From Candidatus Omnitrophota bacterium (GTDB lineage Bacteria; Omnitrophota; Gorgyraeia; Duberdicusellales; 4484-171): a stretch of DNA of 21,051 nt. The stretch lies in the NCBI GenBank assembly GCA_028717025.1, contig JAQUOR010000006.1, positions 1 to 21,051 of the forward strand, in the 5' to 3' direction. Positions within the stretch are counted from its first letter, which is position 1. Every line of letters starts with the position of its first letter. This document shows positions 1 through 12,000 of the stretch, piece by piece. Under the pieces are notes generated by a model that was not told where the DNA came from, did no database searches, and saw only the letters and a program-made list of their open reading frames with translations. The translations under genes were made by a program, and so were the position numbers.

Positions 1-1
1 T

Positions 2-3000
2 AAAGAGAGCCAGTCATTGGACAATGGCGGTAACACAACTTGGCCACAAAAAACAGATCATAAGGGCACTGTTGATACTTTAATTGGAAAGAGTTCGCTT
101 GATGAAAGAATGGATATGCTTGGCACCTTAAATGCTGAAATCGAATCCAAAGGAGGACTGCAGTATCTTTCAAGTTTACAGCGTTATGCTTTTATTAAGC
201 TACTTACCTACAGCGATGTCTTAGCCCGAGCACCCCCGCTTTTAATTGCTTTGCCCGATACAATAAACGCTCGTTTGGTTGCGGTTTCTTCAAATATACC
301 TCAAGAAAACGGTCAATATCAATTTTCTCAAATTGCTATTGCGATATTTGGCGGGATGGTGGAGAATGGAAATTTTGCTGCATTTTGCGAATATGTGCAG
401 AATGAAAATTATCAATCCTTACCCGGTGCTGCAAATATTTTGCTGGTAGACAGCCCGTTTTTGGCAGATGAAGCAGTAGCGGGCCTTTATCGTATGGCAT
501 CTTTTCTAAGCCTTTTTGGTATTGATGTCAAAGTTATAGATAAACCTCAAGCCCATGGATTTAACCCGTCATTTTCTTTCTACCCCCATATTATAGGTAA
601 GAGATTTCTTACTGCTACCCTTCAAGATGACGTAGATATAAATTATCAATTAGAGAAGCAATTCCCCGATAGTATTTTTATAGCAGGCGGACATGAAGCG
701 TCAATTTCGGGCCGAGTGTTCAAGGTTAGCCCTCGTTTGGACGCAGCGGTTATGGGCTGGGGCGAGTTTACGCTTTTAGATATTGCAATGAATATAAGCT
801 GCTGTGATGATTTTGTTACAAAAGAACAAAGAATAAGTGCTTTTGAAAATATACGAGGCATAAGGATTAATGGACAAGAAATTCCCGGTGATAATCCAAG
901 TAAATTGAGTTTTAGGGTCATTACACAAGCGTACAATCCACGATTACTTCAATTATGCCCTAATCCCATAGAAGTCGTTAATGTGCATGGCGCAAGCCAT
1001 TGTAAACAAAAATGCACATTTTGTATGGCTGATGCATTTTTTGCCGGCTCCCTAAGGCAGCGCCAGCCAGTCCTTACAATTGAGCCTTATGATTTTGTTG
1101 TATTGGCTAGGCGGATACGCAAGTATTTACCCCTTGTTAGCGCCATTAACTTTACCGATGATAATTTCTTGGTGAGCCGCGAAAATTTAGAAAAATGGCT
1201 TGACGCTATAGAGCAAGAAGGCCTTCATAAACATTTTAGTTTTTTTATCGACACACGCCTTGATTCATTAGATAACATTCCAATTACAGCGCTTAAGCGT
1301 ATGGCCAAACTTAATTTCGTACGTATATATGTAGGTATTGAATCCCCCCATGAAAAGATTCTACGCGATCTGGAAAAAGGAGAAGGCGCGTACAAAAGAA
1401 TTGCATACTACCAGGATATCTTACTTAAAGCAAAGAAAAACGGAATTTCAATTATTGCGATATTTATGATTCTGCAAACGCCGCAAGAGACTGTTGATGA
1501 AACCATTGTAACAATAGAACATGTAATAAATTTAATCAGTGACTGCGACATCACCGCAGCGCTATCGCATGGCTTGACCGTTTTCCCCGGAACTACTCTT
1601 TGGTCGCTGTATGAGCAAGGAAGGATAAGGGTAAACTATCAAACTATTAATGCCAGAGATCCTCGCGGCCGCGCAATTACGATCCCTTTTCGGGCACTAC
1701 CGGTGGATGGAGAAGCTTTAAGGATTTTTGAATATATAAACGCAGCCGCCTTTCAGCTTTCTCATAAATTTTATGAGGATTCAAGCGTTTATGAAAGAAT
1801 GCTTGATGCTGTCCGCATGCATGCGCCAAATGCTATAATCCGCATTAATCTTGAAGCGGCATTACTTACTTTTTACCGTCTTCATTTCACTTTGTTTTCC
1901 ATTGCCGAATTATTCTTCGAACGCAGAGAAGCTGTGCTTAAGCAACTTGATAGAATGATCGTTAAACGTGACGAGTGGTTTGCGCGGCAGATGAGCGTGC
2001 CTTCGTCAGTACCTCTCGATAACGGCGGTGCTTCAATCTCATTGACGAGAGAAACGAAGTTTGTGAACGTACCAAAAAGAATATTTGCTGAGCTTTTTAA
2101 ATATGCCACAATCGCATCACAACAGCCGATTATTATTTTTGATGGTATTCCTGGCAGCGGGAAATCAACACTGGCAGAACAGTTTAGAGATTATCTAATA
2201 GCGCAAGGCAAGAAACCGCTTCTTATAATAGCCGACCACTCTTTAAAATATAGGCCAGCAAGGATGCCATTTCTTTTATTCATTGTGCTCATGTTGCCTC
2301 AGATAATATTGATGCTTTTTTTAACCCACATACCGATGCTATCCCGGGATCTTTTGTTCAATATTATCTTTCGGTTGCTTTTTGATATCAACAAAGTTAA
2401 AGAGATAGGGCTTATTAGTAAAGATCCCGATGTTGATATTGTCATTATTGAAGGGACATTCTCTCATGTAATGCTGCGTTATTTTGAGACGGCAACAGCT
2501 ATTTTCGTAGAAAGAGAAATGTCTTTAGTACGTCAGGATTTTATTAACAGGGCAAAAACAGATTTGAAACAAAGTAGAATTTCCGCATATTTACGAATGC
2601 GTGCGTTGACTCCAGGAAGATTGTTTATGCTTTTTAAGCGCCGCAAATATTTATTTGATGCTATTTTAAATGTTGATAACCGCAATAATCCCTGCCTTTT
2701 GTTGCGATCTTGCAATCCTCTCGATAACGGCGGAAGTCAACGCGTGGTTGTACCAAAAATAATTCATGGGATACAGGCCGCTTATCACGCTGGACAGGAA
2801 TTTAAGAGACAGAGTATATTAATAAAATTTAGAAATGAAGCGCAGCCAGTAAATATGTGGGTTGAAAGAGACTTATGGGACGCAATGAGCCAGCGTGATA
2901 GGGAACTCTTTGAAAGAATTGTAACAACAGATAGATTAGGTTTACAGCAATTAATTGATACCAGTCGTGGAAATATTAAAGCCTATATGAGCGGCGATTC

Positions 3001-6000
3001 AGATGATTATTATGGAGTAAGAACATGTTATTTGCAGTTACAAGAGCCTGCGCTAGGGACAAAAGCAATACGTTTTGACGGCATTGCACCGGAATGTAGA
3101 AGTTCTCGCTCTGTTGATTCTTCCAGGCTTTTATATAAAGAGCTTGCTAGTGATAGCGAAGGAATGTTTTTTGTAACCGGACCGCGTAATTTTCCCGACG
3201 GCCCATCGCTGGCACTTGATTCATCAACGCAACTTCAGGTTGGCAATGTTTTATACAATCTTGGTATAGGCCGCGATAAGGTTGCGGGACAAGGCCGCTA
3301 TATAAATCTTAGATATCATGGCACGACACTTGGCTTTACCGTAAGCCGCTTGGCCGCAAGGGATATCCGCCTTGATGTTTTAGCAGATAAGCTTATCGCG
3401 CGTCCCTACGATGGCAACGGTGATAAAGCAGTTATGTTTGATCAAACAAATGAAGAAAGCCTGCTTTTTAAAATTGGCGAAATGCTTTGCCAGGCTCATA
3501 ACTGCGGTTTTTATGGTTTGCGTCCTGGTTTATCAGACGTGGGCATAGAAAGAAGTCTCCATGACATTAAGCCGACACTTTGCGTATTTCGTTCCGCAGA
3601 CTTGCGTATACGGCAACTTAAAGATAATGTATCGTGTTGCGCAAGTTTGCGTTTGCTTGATATCGGATATTTTCTGCAATTTTTAGGAATGGAAAGACTC
3701 ACCTATGAAAGCGCTACAAAACTTTCTGCCGGCTATGTAACTACCAATCTTAATCGTTTGCTCCTTCCTTTCATGCAAGGTTACCTAAGTATAATCGCTC
3801 CTCATTATATTCATCTAATTCCTGGCGCGAATAAAAAAACCAAATTGTTTTCAGCATACTTACGTTTAATGGAAACTTTAGAAGTTATAGCGCGTACTAT
3901 TTTTGGTGAGGACCCTCAAAAACATATTGACTGGTATATGGGAATGGTAGTAAAGCGAGAAGGGAAAGATTCAAAGCTTTACGGCAGTTCATCTCTTGAT
4001 AACGGAGGTAATGATGAAAAGTTGTCTGCTTTAGGTTTAACACCGACAAATATTTATGATAGCCCTGTTTTGAAAGACCGAATTGTCGTATGTCGCAATA
4101 ATGCACCTGGCAAACCACAAGGCCAAATAATTATCAGTATGCGCAGCCTTGAGGACCTTACCATGGAAGAAAAAGATGTCGTGATTGAAGAATTTGGCGA
4201 TTCCTGGCAGGGTATCTCATATCCGTCATTAATGCATGAGCTGACACTTCAAGATATCGTTTCAGTCATAAAAGACCAAACATACAGGCGCAAGATTGAG
4301 AAGGGCGCTTTCTGGAAGCCGTATCTTGCAATAAGTAAGGGTAACGCAAGTTTTGATAGTGAGTGGTGCGTTGAGGGAGTTATAGAAACGCTTGAATTTG
4401 CAGAGAGCGCGGAAATCATCTGCTGGGAAATCAGGCCCGATAATCGCCGCGGTAGAGAAAGCCGTCTTATTGGTGTAGGCTTGCAGATGATGTTTTATGT
4501 GCTTAATCTTTTAACCCATAAATACCCGCAGAATGTCAACATCAGTTTAGTTGGACTATTTGCTATTAGAGCTTTGGCCCGGCAAGGTATTGATTTGTAT
4601 GGGCCATTAGCACGGGATTATTACCTGCCGCATATAGAGCGATTCAGCCAAAGAACATTTGCCTGGTTGCAGCAAACTCTTGCGGTTAACCCTGAAATTG
4701 TTGTGTTTAGCGATAACCAACCAGAATCATTTGACAATGGTGGTAAGAACGAAAAACAAGATCCTCTTGTGCAACACGAAATTCAAATGGCGCAGACTAA
4801 AAATCGCATAGAGTTCTTGCTCCGCGAGCTTATACAAGAAATTACTCAGCTTAGAGCTTCAGGCTTAGATGATATTGAGATAGAAGAGATCACCGCAAAT
4901 ATTTATTCGCTCATAGAGAATAGTAGAATTATAGTGCGTAATCGTTCGGTGTTCGATAATTTTATCATTAAAGTTCAAGATGATATGTTGTGGGTATGTA
5001 GGGAAGCATTAGATGAGTGGAGCGATAGAGAATGCAAAGCATGGCTGCTGCATGAAATGATCCATTTACTGTCGCAGGAAGCGCAGCGTTTACAATTTGT
5101 TTTTAATCAGCACAAAAATGCTTTAGGCAATTTAAGACAAGAAGCTCACGCGCGCGGAGAAGAGTCAGCGCGGCGATATTCAGACACCGCATGTGCTATA
5201 GAGTATAGGCGCTCTTTAAATGACTTTATGTACGTTAACGTTAAAGCAGAGGCGCGCGCATACAGAGCTGGGATTTCATACTTACAGGCAATGGGTGTTA
5301 CTGACTTAAGAAACTATTGGTTATGCCTTAAGGAACAAGCAATGCTATCGGGGATTAAAGAAACATACAGGGATCTCTTGCGTTTTCTTAATAGCGACGG
5401 CGCAATCGATGAGAAAGCGCTGCATACTTCATTAGCAGAATCAACGACCATAAGGCAGTATGGTGATTTAGCGTTTCATAGAATGGTGTTGTTTTTTGAA
5501 CTATTTGGTTATGTAGGCAACTGGGAAACTCGCGCGGAATACGACGATGCGTTCTGGAATTGGATTAATTCATATAAACCTACAGCCGTTGAGGTTAGAA
5601 TTTCCAGCTCCTCCCTTGATAACGGCGGGGAACGCACATTCCCGCATCATCTTCGTCAAGAATGCTTGATAGCCACTGAGGAGGATTTACGTGAATATCT
5701 TCGTCCAATCGGCAGAACTGTAGAAGCTTGGCAGCGGCTGGCCGCTTTGAGCGGAGTAGTTGAAGAAAAAGGAATGGTGTATCGCGGTATGCGTCTGGCG
5801 CTTTCTGCCTTAGAAGCACTGCATGTTAAGCGGCAGGATATGTGTGCTCTTGGCGCATTCTTAGAGAAGATAGATGCCAGTCCTTTGCCGTATCATGCTT
5901 TAGGTTATGCGTTTTTCCCGTGGTATCAATCAGAACATCCTCTTAAGCCTAGAAAAGATTTTTATAGTGTAATAATAAAAATGGATGAGTCTTTAGGCAA

Positions 6001-9000
6001 TTTTCATTTTTATAATGAGGAGATCCGCACAAGCCAGCATGTTCCTGCGCAGGCAATTGTTGCATTTTATATTTTTAACCATCATAAAGGGGTGTTTGAA
6101 ATTATAGAGGGCGAGAGCCTTGATAACGGCGGGAAGGTGTATCCTGTATCCGGGCAAACAGAGAAACCTTTACGATATCAACTCGCTATAACATCTGCTG
6201 GTATGAAAAGAGCAGCTCAGATATATAACAATATACAAGGGGCTTTTGAGCGATTCAATGAATTAGCGATGGCTTTCTCTGTTTTAGAAAGCTGGTTAGC
6301 AGAAACCGGGAAAAACAAAGGCCCGCCGCAAGAATCCGATTTAATCGACAACGGCTGGGGAGAAAAAGTAGACAGAGGTAGTGTCATTGCCTATCGTGAT
6401 GAAGAGAATCATAAAATAAGGAAAAACATTTGTGACGGCTCAATTTATCGATTGTTACGAAGAACCCGATTCGATCACGATTTTATTATTAATTGCATAA
6501 ATATTTATGAGGCATATTTGGATGAAGAAGCCGCATTTTTGGCCCTGCTTGAATTTATGCGGCTCGTGCCAATCGAGCCGGTTAACTATAATAGAAAAGA
6601 CCTGTTAAGCGTGCCCCAAGCTATAGAGTATGCAAATACTCTATTAGAAAAATATCCTCATGCAGAAATTATTGATGCCAAGGACCGCGAAGAATACGAT
6701 TTTTTACGAAAACATCAGCCAACAATTGCAATAATACACGAGATGTTTGAACTGGCAAAGTTGTCTGATAACGAGGTCCGCGGCCAGCGATTAGCCCAGT
6801 GGTATGAACAGCATTGGTACAAATCATACTTGAATGAATTTTGGGCTGATGCGTTTTTATACCATAACGGTATTAATACCCGTGGTGTTCTTGCTTGTTC
6901 CCATTTTGGTGTCTATCTTTATCCACAGGAAGAACAGTGGCACTTACAAAGACTACCGACAGAAAAACTGTGGCAATGTCCTTCTTATGAAGATGGTGTT
7001 CAAAACCATCCTGCGTCAGTTGTCTTGATTCATGGTGGTCTAGAATTAGAAGGTTATTCCATACGGATTATGAGAACTTCCGAATATAAATGGCGGGTCA
7101 AGCAGCCGAGAGGATTTGAATGTGCTTTTAACTATACGCTCATTTTTGCTGATATTGTTGATGCAGCCGGCAGAGTGCTGAACAAGCACGGTAATATTCG
7201 TATTCATATCTATCCGCGTTGGCATTTAATCTATGTAAGCCGTTTTTACCCAGAATTTCCTGATAAAACATCAGCAGAATACAGAGAAGGCAGAGGCAGG
7301 TCATTACTTCGGGCTCTGATAGGTCAATATCAAGGGTATGAAGTTGTTGTATGGGATGCAAGCTTTTTATTTCAAAAATCATTGCACAAGATGGAAGATT
7401 TTCATCCCGTTACCCGCATGCACGATACAGAGGCGCTAAAGCGGATCATCAGAGAAAAAGCACAACTACACCCAGATGATAAGACGTGGCGGGGGTATTG
7501 GACGTCGACTAGTTTTTATGGAGTTGTTCCTGGTGAGGTTTCCCTTGATAATGGGGGAGAGAAAAGAACTGCGGAAGCGGCCTTTGGGCAAGCGTTTCCG
7601 ATATATGAAGGTACTGTGAGCGCTCAAGGGATAAGACGAAGCAACGGTGCATTCAAGCGTTTATTGAGCGATAATCCGAAAGCAAGGGAACTTTCAATGT
7701 CCATAGTCCATACATCAAAGCTTGAAAATAAGATATCTTCGCTGGAAATAATTACACCGTTAGAAATTGAGACTAGACTCATAGATGGAGAAATTTATTC
7801 TTATGCCGTGGCGCGGACAAGAAACACGTACAATCGGCTGGACAAAAGATTCTTAGCGATTTTCCGGGGCGATGCGAGCAAAGATGAGACGATCCGGCAG
7901 GAAAAGATCGCCGCTTTATATATAGAGGTTGAGAAGAATATATTCGTAAAATTAGAAGAAGAAGATCACCCTCAGCTCAATAGAGCCTTACGGCACACAT
8001 TAAGCAGAGTGCCTTTATCGTACGTAACGGACATAGTGCTTAAGCTTCCCTCTCGCAAGCGGCAGTGGTCAAAAGCGGTAGAGGGAGTGTCAGCCCGGAC
8101 CATCTCATCGAGGGAATTAGAGCTTAAGAGGGGCATTCATCGTGAACGTATAAAAGTTCCCGGCGATACCCGATACAATTACTTTGGGCTTGAATCAAAC
8201 GCCGGGACCATTGTCCGGTTTGAACACGATATTGATTTTGTCGTATGTCTGGATACCGTCGGCAAACAGTTCCGTACGCCTCTCTGTTCTTTAAAAAGAG
8301 TTGATAAAGACAAAATAGAGTTTATCTGCGAAGAAGAGACAAGAGTCATTCTTATTAAAAAAAATATCGATAAAAACGGATATTTCATTGACCTGAAGAA
8401 CGGGGTTTCCGTCTTTATCAACCCACGTTTTCGTGAAACCTGGAAAGTAGCGGTTTGGTTTAACGCAGGACCTTATTTGGCAATCATGAGAGGAGGATAT
8501 TTCTGCGGGATAAAAAATGCAGTGGTTTCTGGTTTAAGCCGGCGGATAGCGTATTATTTAAGAAGAACAATGACGAGAAAACCGATATTATCATGGGTCA
8601 TTACTTTAGCCAATCATCTAAAGGCTGATATTTCTTTTGCGGATAAGGTAGTATCAAGAGTAGATAGTGCGACGCGATGGTTAGAATCCGGTGCTTGTTA
8701 TTATGAGCATACTGGTTCAATGCATCTATTTAGTGATAATAGGCATGAATTAACCGAACTCATTGGTCATGAGATAACTCATGCCATATTAAGAAAGATT
8801 TCGCCCCGCGCTTTAGCAAGGTGCATGGATTATTTCATGCTTAAAAGAGGAGATAACGGAGAGTTATTTAAGTTTCTTAAGAATAAATATGTGAGAAAAA
8901 ATAAAGACAAAAACGTGGAGGCAATCGGAGAGATAATTGCGCATTTAATCGGTTTTATTATTAGCGCCAAAAGAGAAATCCTTATCGGCGGACGTGTAAA

Positions 9001-12000
9001 GAAACCAGGCAGCGTAAAATATGTCCGCTTTTCCGGCCCGATGCTAAGCGACGATATAGAGCAGTTGGTGACATTAGAGTTGTTGCCGTACTGGATGAGT
9101 CCCAGATATTTAGGACATACGAACGCAGAAATCAGCAGCGATTATTACCGATTGGTAAAGAAAGAATCGTCCCGGCACCGCATGGATAAAATAAAATTAA
9201 AAAGATTAACGAGCGTTATCGGTGCATTACGCGCTGAAGATGCTATCGAGATAAAACGGGTAAGAGTGATAGATAGCAGAAATAGGGTCTGCGACGTAAG
9301 CCGGAAGGTTTTAACCATCGATGTATCTTTATTGCTTGACCAGGATCTCGATCCTGCCGCAAGAGGTTTTATTTTTAACGCTGAAAAATCTCTCGATAAT
9401 GGGGGAGAGCTCCGTGCGCCGCTCAACGATGATATCGCGCAGCTTGATATGCTGCGCATCGAGATGCTCTCTGAGGAACAGTTGTGGGATATCTGCAGGG
9501 ATGAAATCCCTGAGGCTGTTGCCGCGTTTAATTCCGGGCAAGCCCGTGATGCTGAGAGTGGTGCGTTGGTTACGGTCAACGCTTTTCTTTTTCAATCTTT
9601 TGATGAAATCGCGCAGGCTATGCGTATTATGAAACAGCGTAATCCGGTGGTCAAATATGTGTATATGCTTGGCGTATATGAAAAAAGCGAAATGAGTAAA
9701 AATATATTTCAGGGTAATAAAGACGACGATAACCATAATCTTTATTACGTCCGTGATGCTGTAACCGGCAAAGTCATCTCGGTGGTACAGGATTTCTCGC
9801 CAGGCGCGCCGCATCTTTCCGGGTCATTCTTTTCGCTCATCGACCATGCGCAGCCAAGCGCGCGTTTAGGCGGTCACCAGGGCTATCGACGCTTGGCTGA
9901 GTGTTTAAGGAAAGAAGGTTTAATATTTATCCCGGATCTGATCATTAACACAACGGGTATTGATTGCATATGGCTCAACGACGAATCGTTACAAACCGGA
10001 GAAGGGTATTGGTACGTATACCGGGATATTTCCGATGAAGAGCAAACGAGGCTGGCTCGGTTTGATTCAGTGCGTAATCTTCCCCATAAAAGCGATGTCC
10101 CGGCCTGGAGCCGGCAGCATTGTCGTTTAGTCGAAGCCTTCGATGATATTATTTCCCGCAATCCAGGGTTTTTCCTGCATTATTCGGCTAAGTTATCGCG
10201 TTGGATCCTCGTTTCTCATTTTACCGAGTATTCCATGCGTCAGCGCGGTGAATACTGTAGCGATGTGGCTTTGCTTGATCTAAGCAATCCGCATGTGCGT
10301 CAGGCAATTATCGATATGGCCGTTGCGTATGCAAAAATTACCGGAGGATTCCGTTGTGATTGCGCCATGGCTTCAGTCAAACAAGGCCGGCCTGCGCAAG
10401 GTGAAGGCGGTTTTCTTGACACCTGGCAGGACCTGCCGACGTTATATATCCGTAACCATCCAGGCAGCTGGCAGCAGGAATTCTGGCGCGAATTGATATC
10501 CCATGTACGGCAGGTAAACCCGGAAGCTTTCTTTTTAGGAGAGGCGTATTGGCTTATCGACGTATTGACTGCGTGCGGATTTAACTGTTTTTCCCAGAAC
10601 TTGGCAAAAGATTCGCTCGACAGAAACGATCACGGCTACAGCAATGTCGGTAATCTGCAGGCGTATTTGCAGCGTGAACCGTTCGAGGAGTACCGGCGCA
10701 GGGCTTTCAGTTTTGTCTCACACGACGACGAGCCCGGATATATTGCCCGCGATCATCAGAGGCGCCCGCAATTTACTTTCTCCCGGCTGCGTAATGCTTT
10801 AATCACTATTGCTACCATGCCGGGAATTCCGATATTTATGTATGAACACATCCAGGGTTTTCTTGTCCGGGGTTCGGCAAAGTGGTGCGCTATACAGCAG
10901 CAGGCATCATATCAACAGGCGCAACGAGGGATGGAGTCAGTTGTTTCTTTGGCTTCGGATCCGGTATTTTCACGCGGAAGCCTCTATGTCATCAATACCG
11001 GTTTAAATCATATGCTTGCTTATGCCCGTTCCTATCAGCATCGTCACACGCTTGTCGTGGCAAACCATTGCGATTATCAGAAGGAATGTATCATTCCTCT
11101 ATCCGGATGTGCTCGCGAATTGGGGCTAAGCGCTCAACCTCATCGTTACTATGCGTTGACCGATCGGCTTACGGGAAATGTATTTTTACGCAGTGGCCGG
11201 GAACTGATCGAGTATGGTTTGTATGTCAATTTAGAGGGGAGTAGCTCTCACGTTTTCATGGTTCAGGAGCTGGCGCTGCTAAACGGGAGTTATAAACATT
11301 TGTGTGAGATGCGTCAACGCAACAATGGTCGAGGTTTAAATATTGAGGATATATTCGTGTTAATGCAGCATTCAGGCTTTGTACTTGACTTTCCTTGTCA
11401 TGGCCCGGTAGCAAAAGCGCGCGTTTCGAAATTACTTATAGACAATCGTCCGATTGAAGGCGCCAACGCTGTTTTGCGTGGCGATAAGATGCCATCAGGC
11501 GCAGTAACATTCGTTTGGGATAGCGCGGCAGTCCGTACCGAAATCGTTTCGATCCAGGAGCGGTATCCAGATTCTGAACCCTTACAGCGGGCGTGTAAAG
11601 TGCTTACTGTGGTAAGTAGGTTTTTTCGCAAAAGCCTTAAAGATGTAACTCTGCATTTTACCGTGAATAGGGAAGAAACCTCTTTTCGCATTTCCAACGA
11701 TCGAAAGCATGCTTTTCTGACTCTTGGAGTTCCTCAGGTATGGGGGGTAGGTACAGCGGAAGGCGCGCAAAGGTTAGAGGGTATGTTGCGCGACGTAAGC
11801 TGGATATACTCAGACGGATTCTCAGCGATGCTCTCCGGACGGTCCCCGCCTTCGGTCCATAGCGTTATGGAATTTATATCAAATCTGTATACTCTATTTG
11901 ATCCGGAGATTTATCCGCCGATACGTGCCTATGTCGAAAGCCTTACCGCGATGCAGCTCTCCCAGCCTATCTATCATTTCTCGCTCGATAAATGTTATAC

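Noticed and set aside
17..112. Starting the giant gene at TTG 17 or ATG 110
   Set aside because: The TTG is the Leu of a motif copy and the frame is open further upstream. No Shine-Dalgarno precedes either codon.
1264..1281. DSLDNIPI in the radical SAM piece as a motif copy
   Set aside because: S-L-D-N is followed by Ile-Pro, not Gly-Gly, and it lies in the middle of the barrel.
3992..4016. GGAGGT plus ATG inside motif copy 4, and tandem TGATAA in another frame of several copies, suggesting fused intergenic stop/RBS sequence
   Set aside because: Only copies with CTT-GAT-AAC show TGATAA, and other copies use GAC, AAT, CTC or TTG that destroy it. The ATG at 4014 reads six codons only. Conservation is at the peptide level.
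8848..8868. Other D-N-G strings as motif copies (RGDNGE near 8850, VDNGEV near 14762, RIDNGL near 15347)
   Set aside because: They lack the Leu and second Gly and fall within domains rather than at boundaries.
9145..9814. Long antisense open frames opposite the giant gene (144 and 161 codons)
   Set aside because: They lie wholly opposite a well-supported coding frame, show no domain, and their serine/leucine-rich composition is that of a shadow frame.
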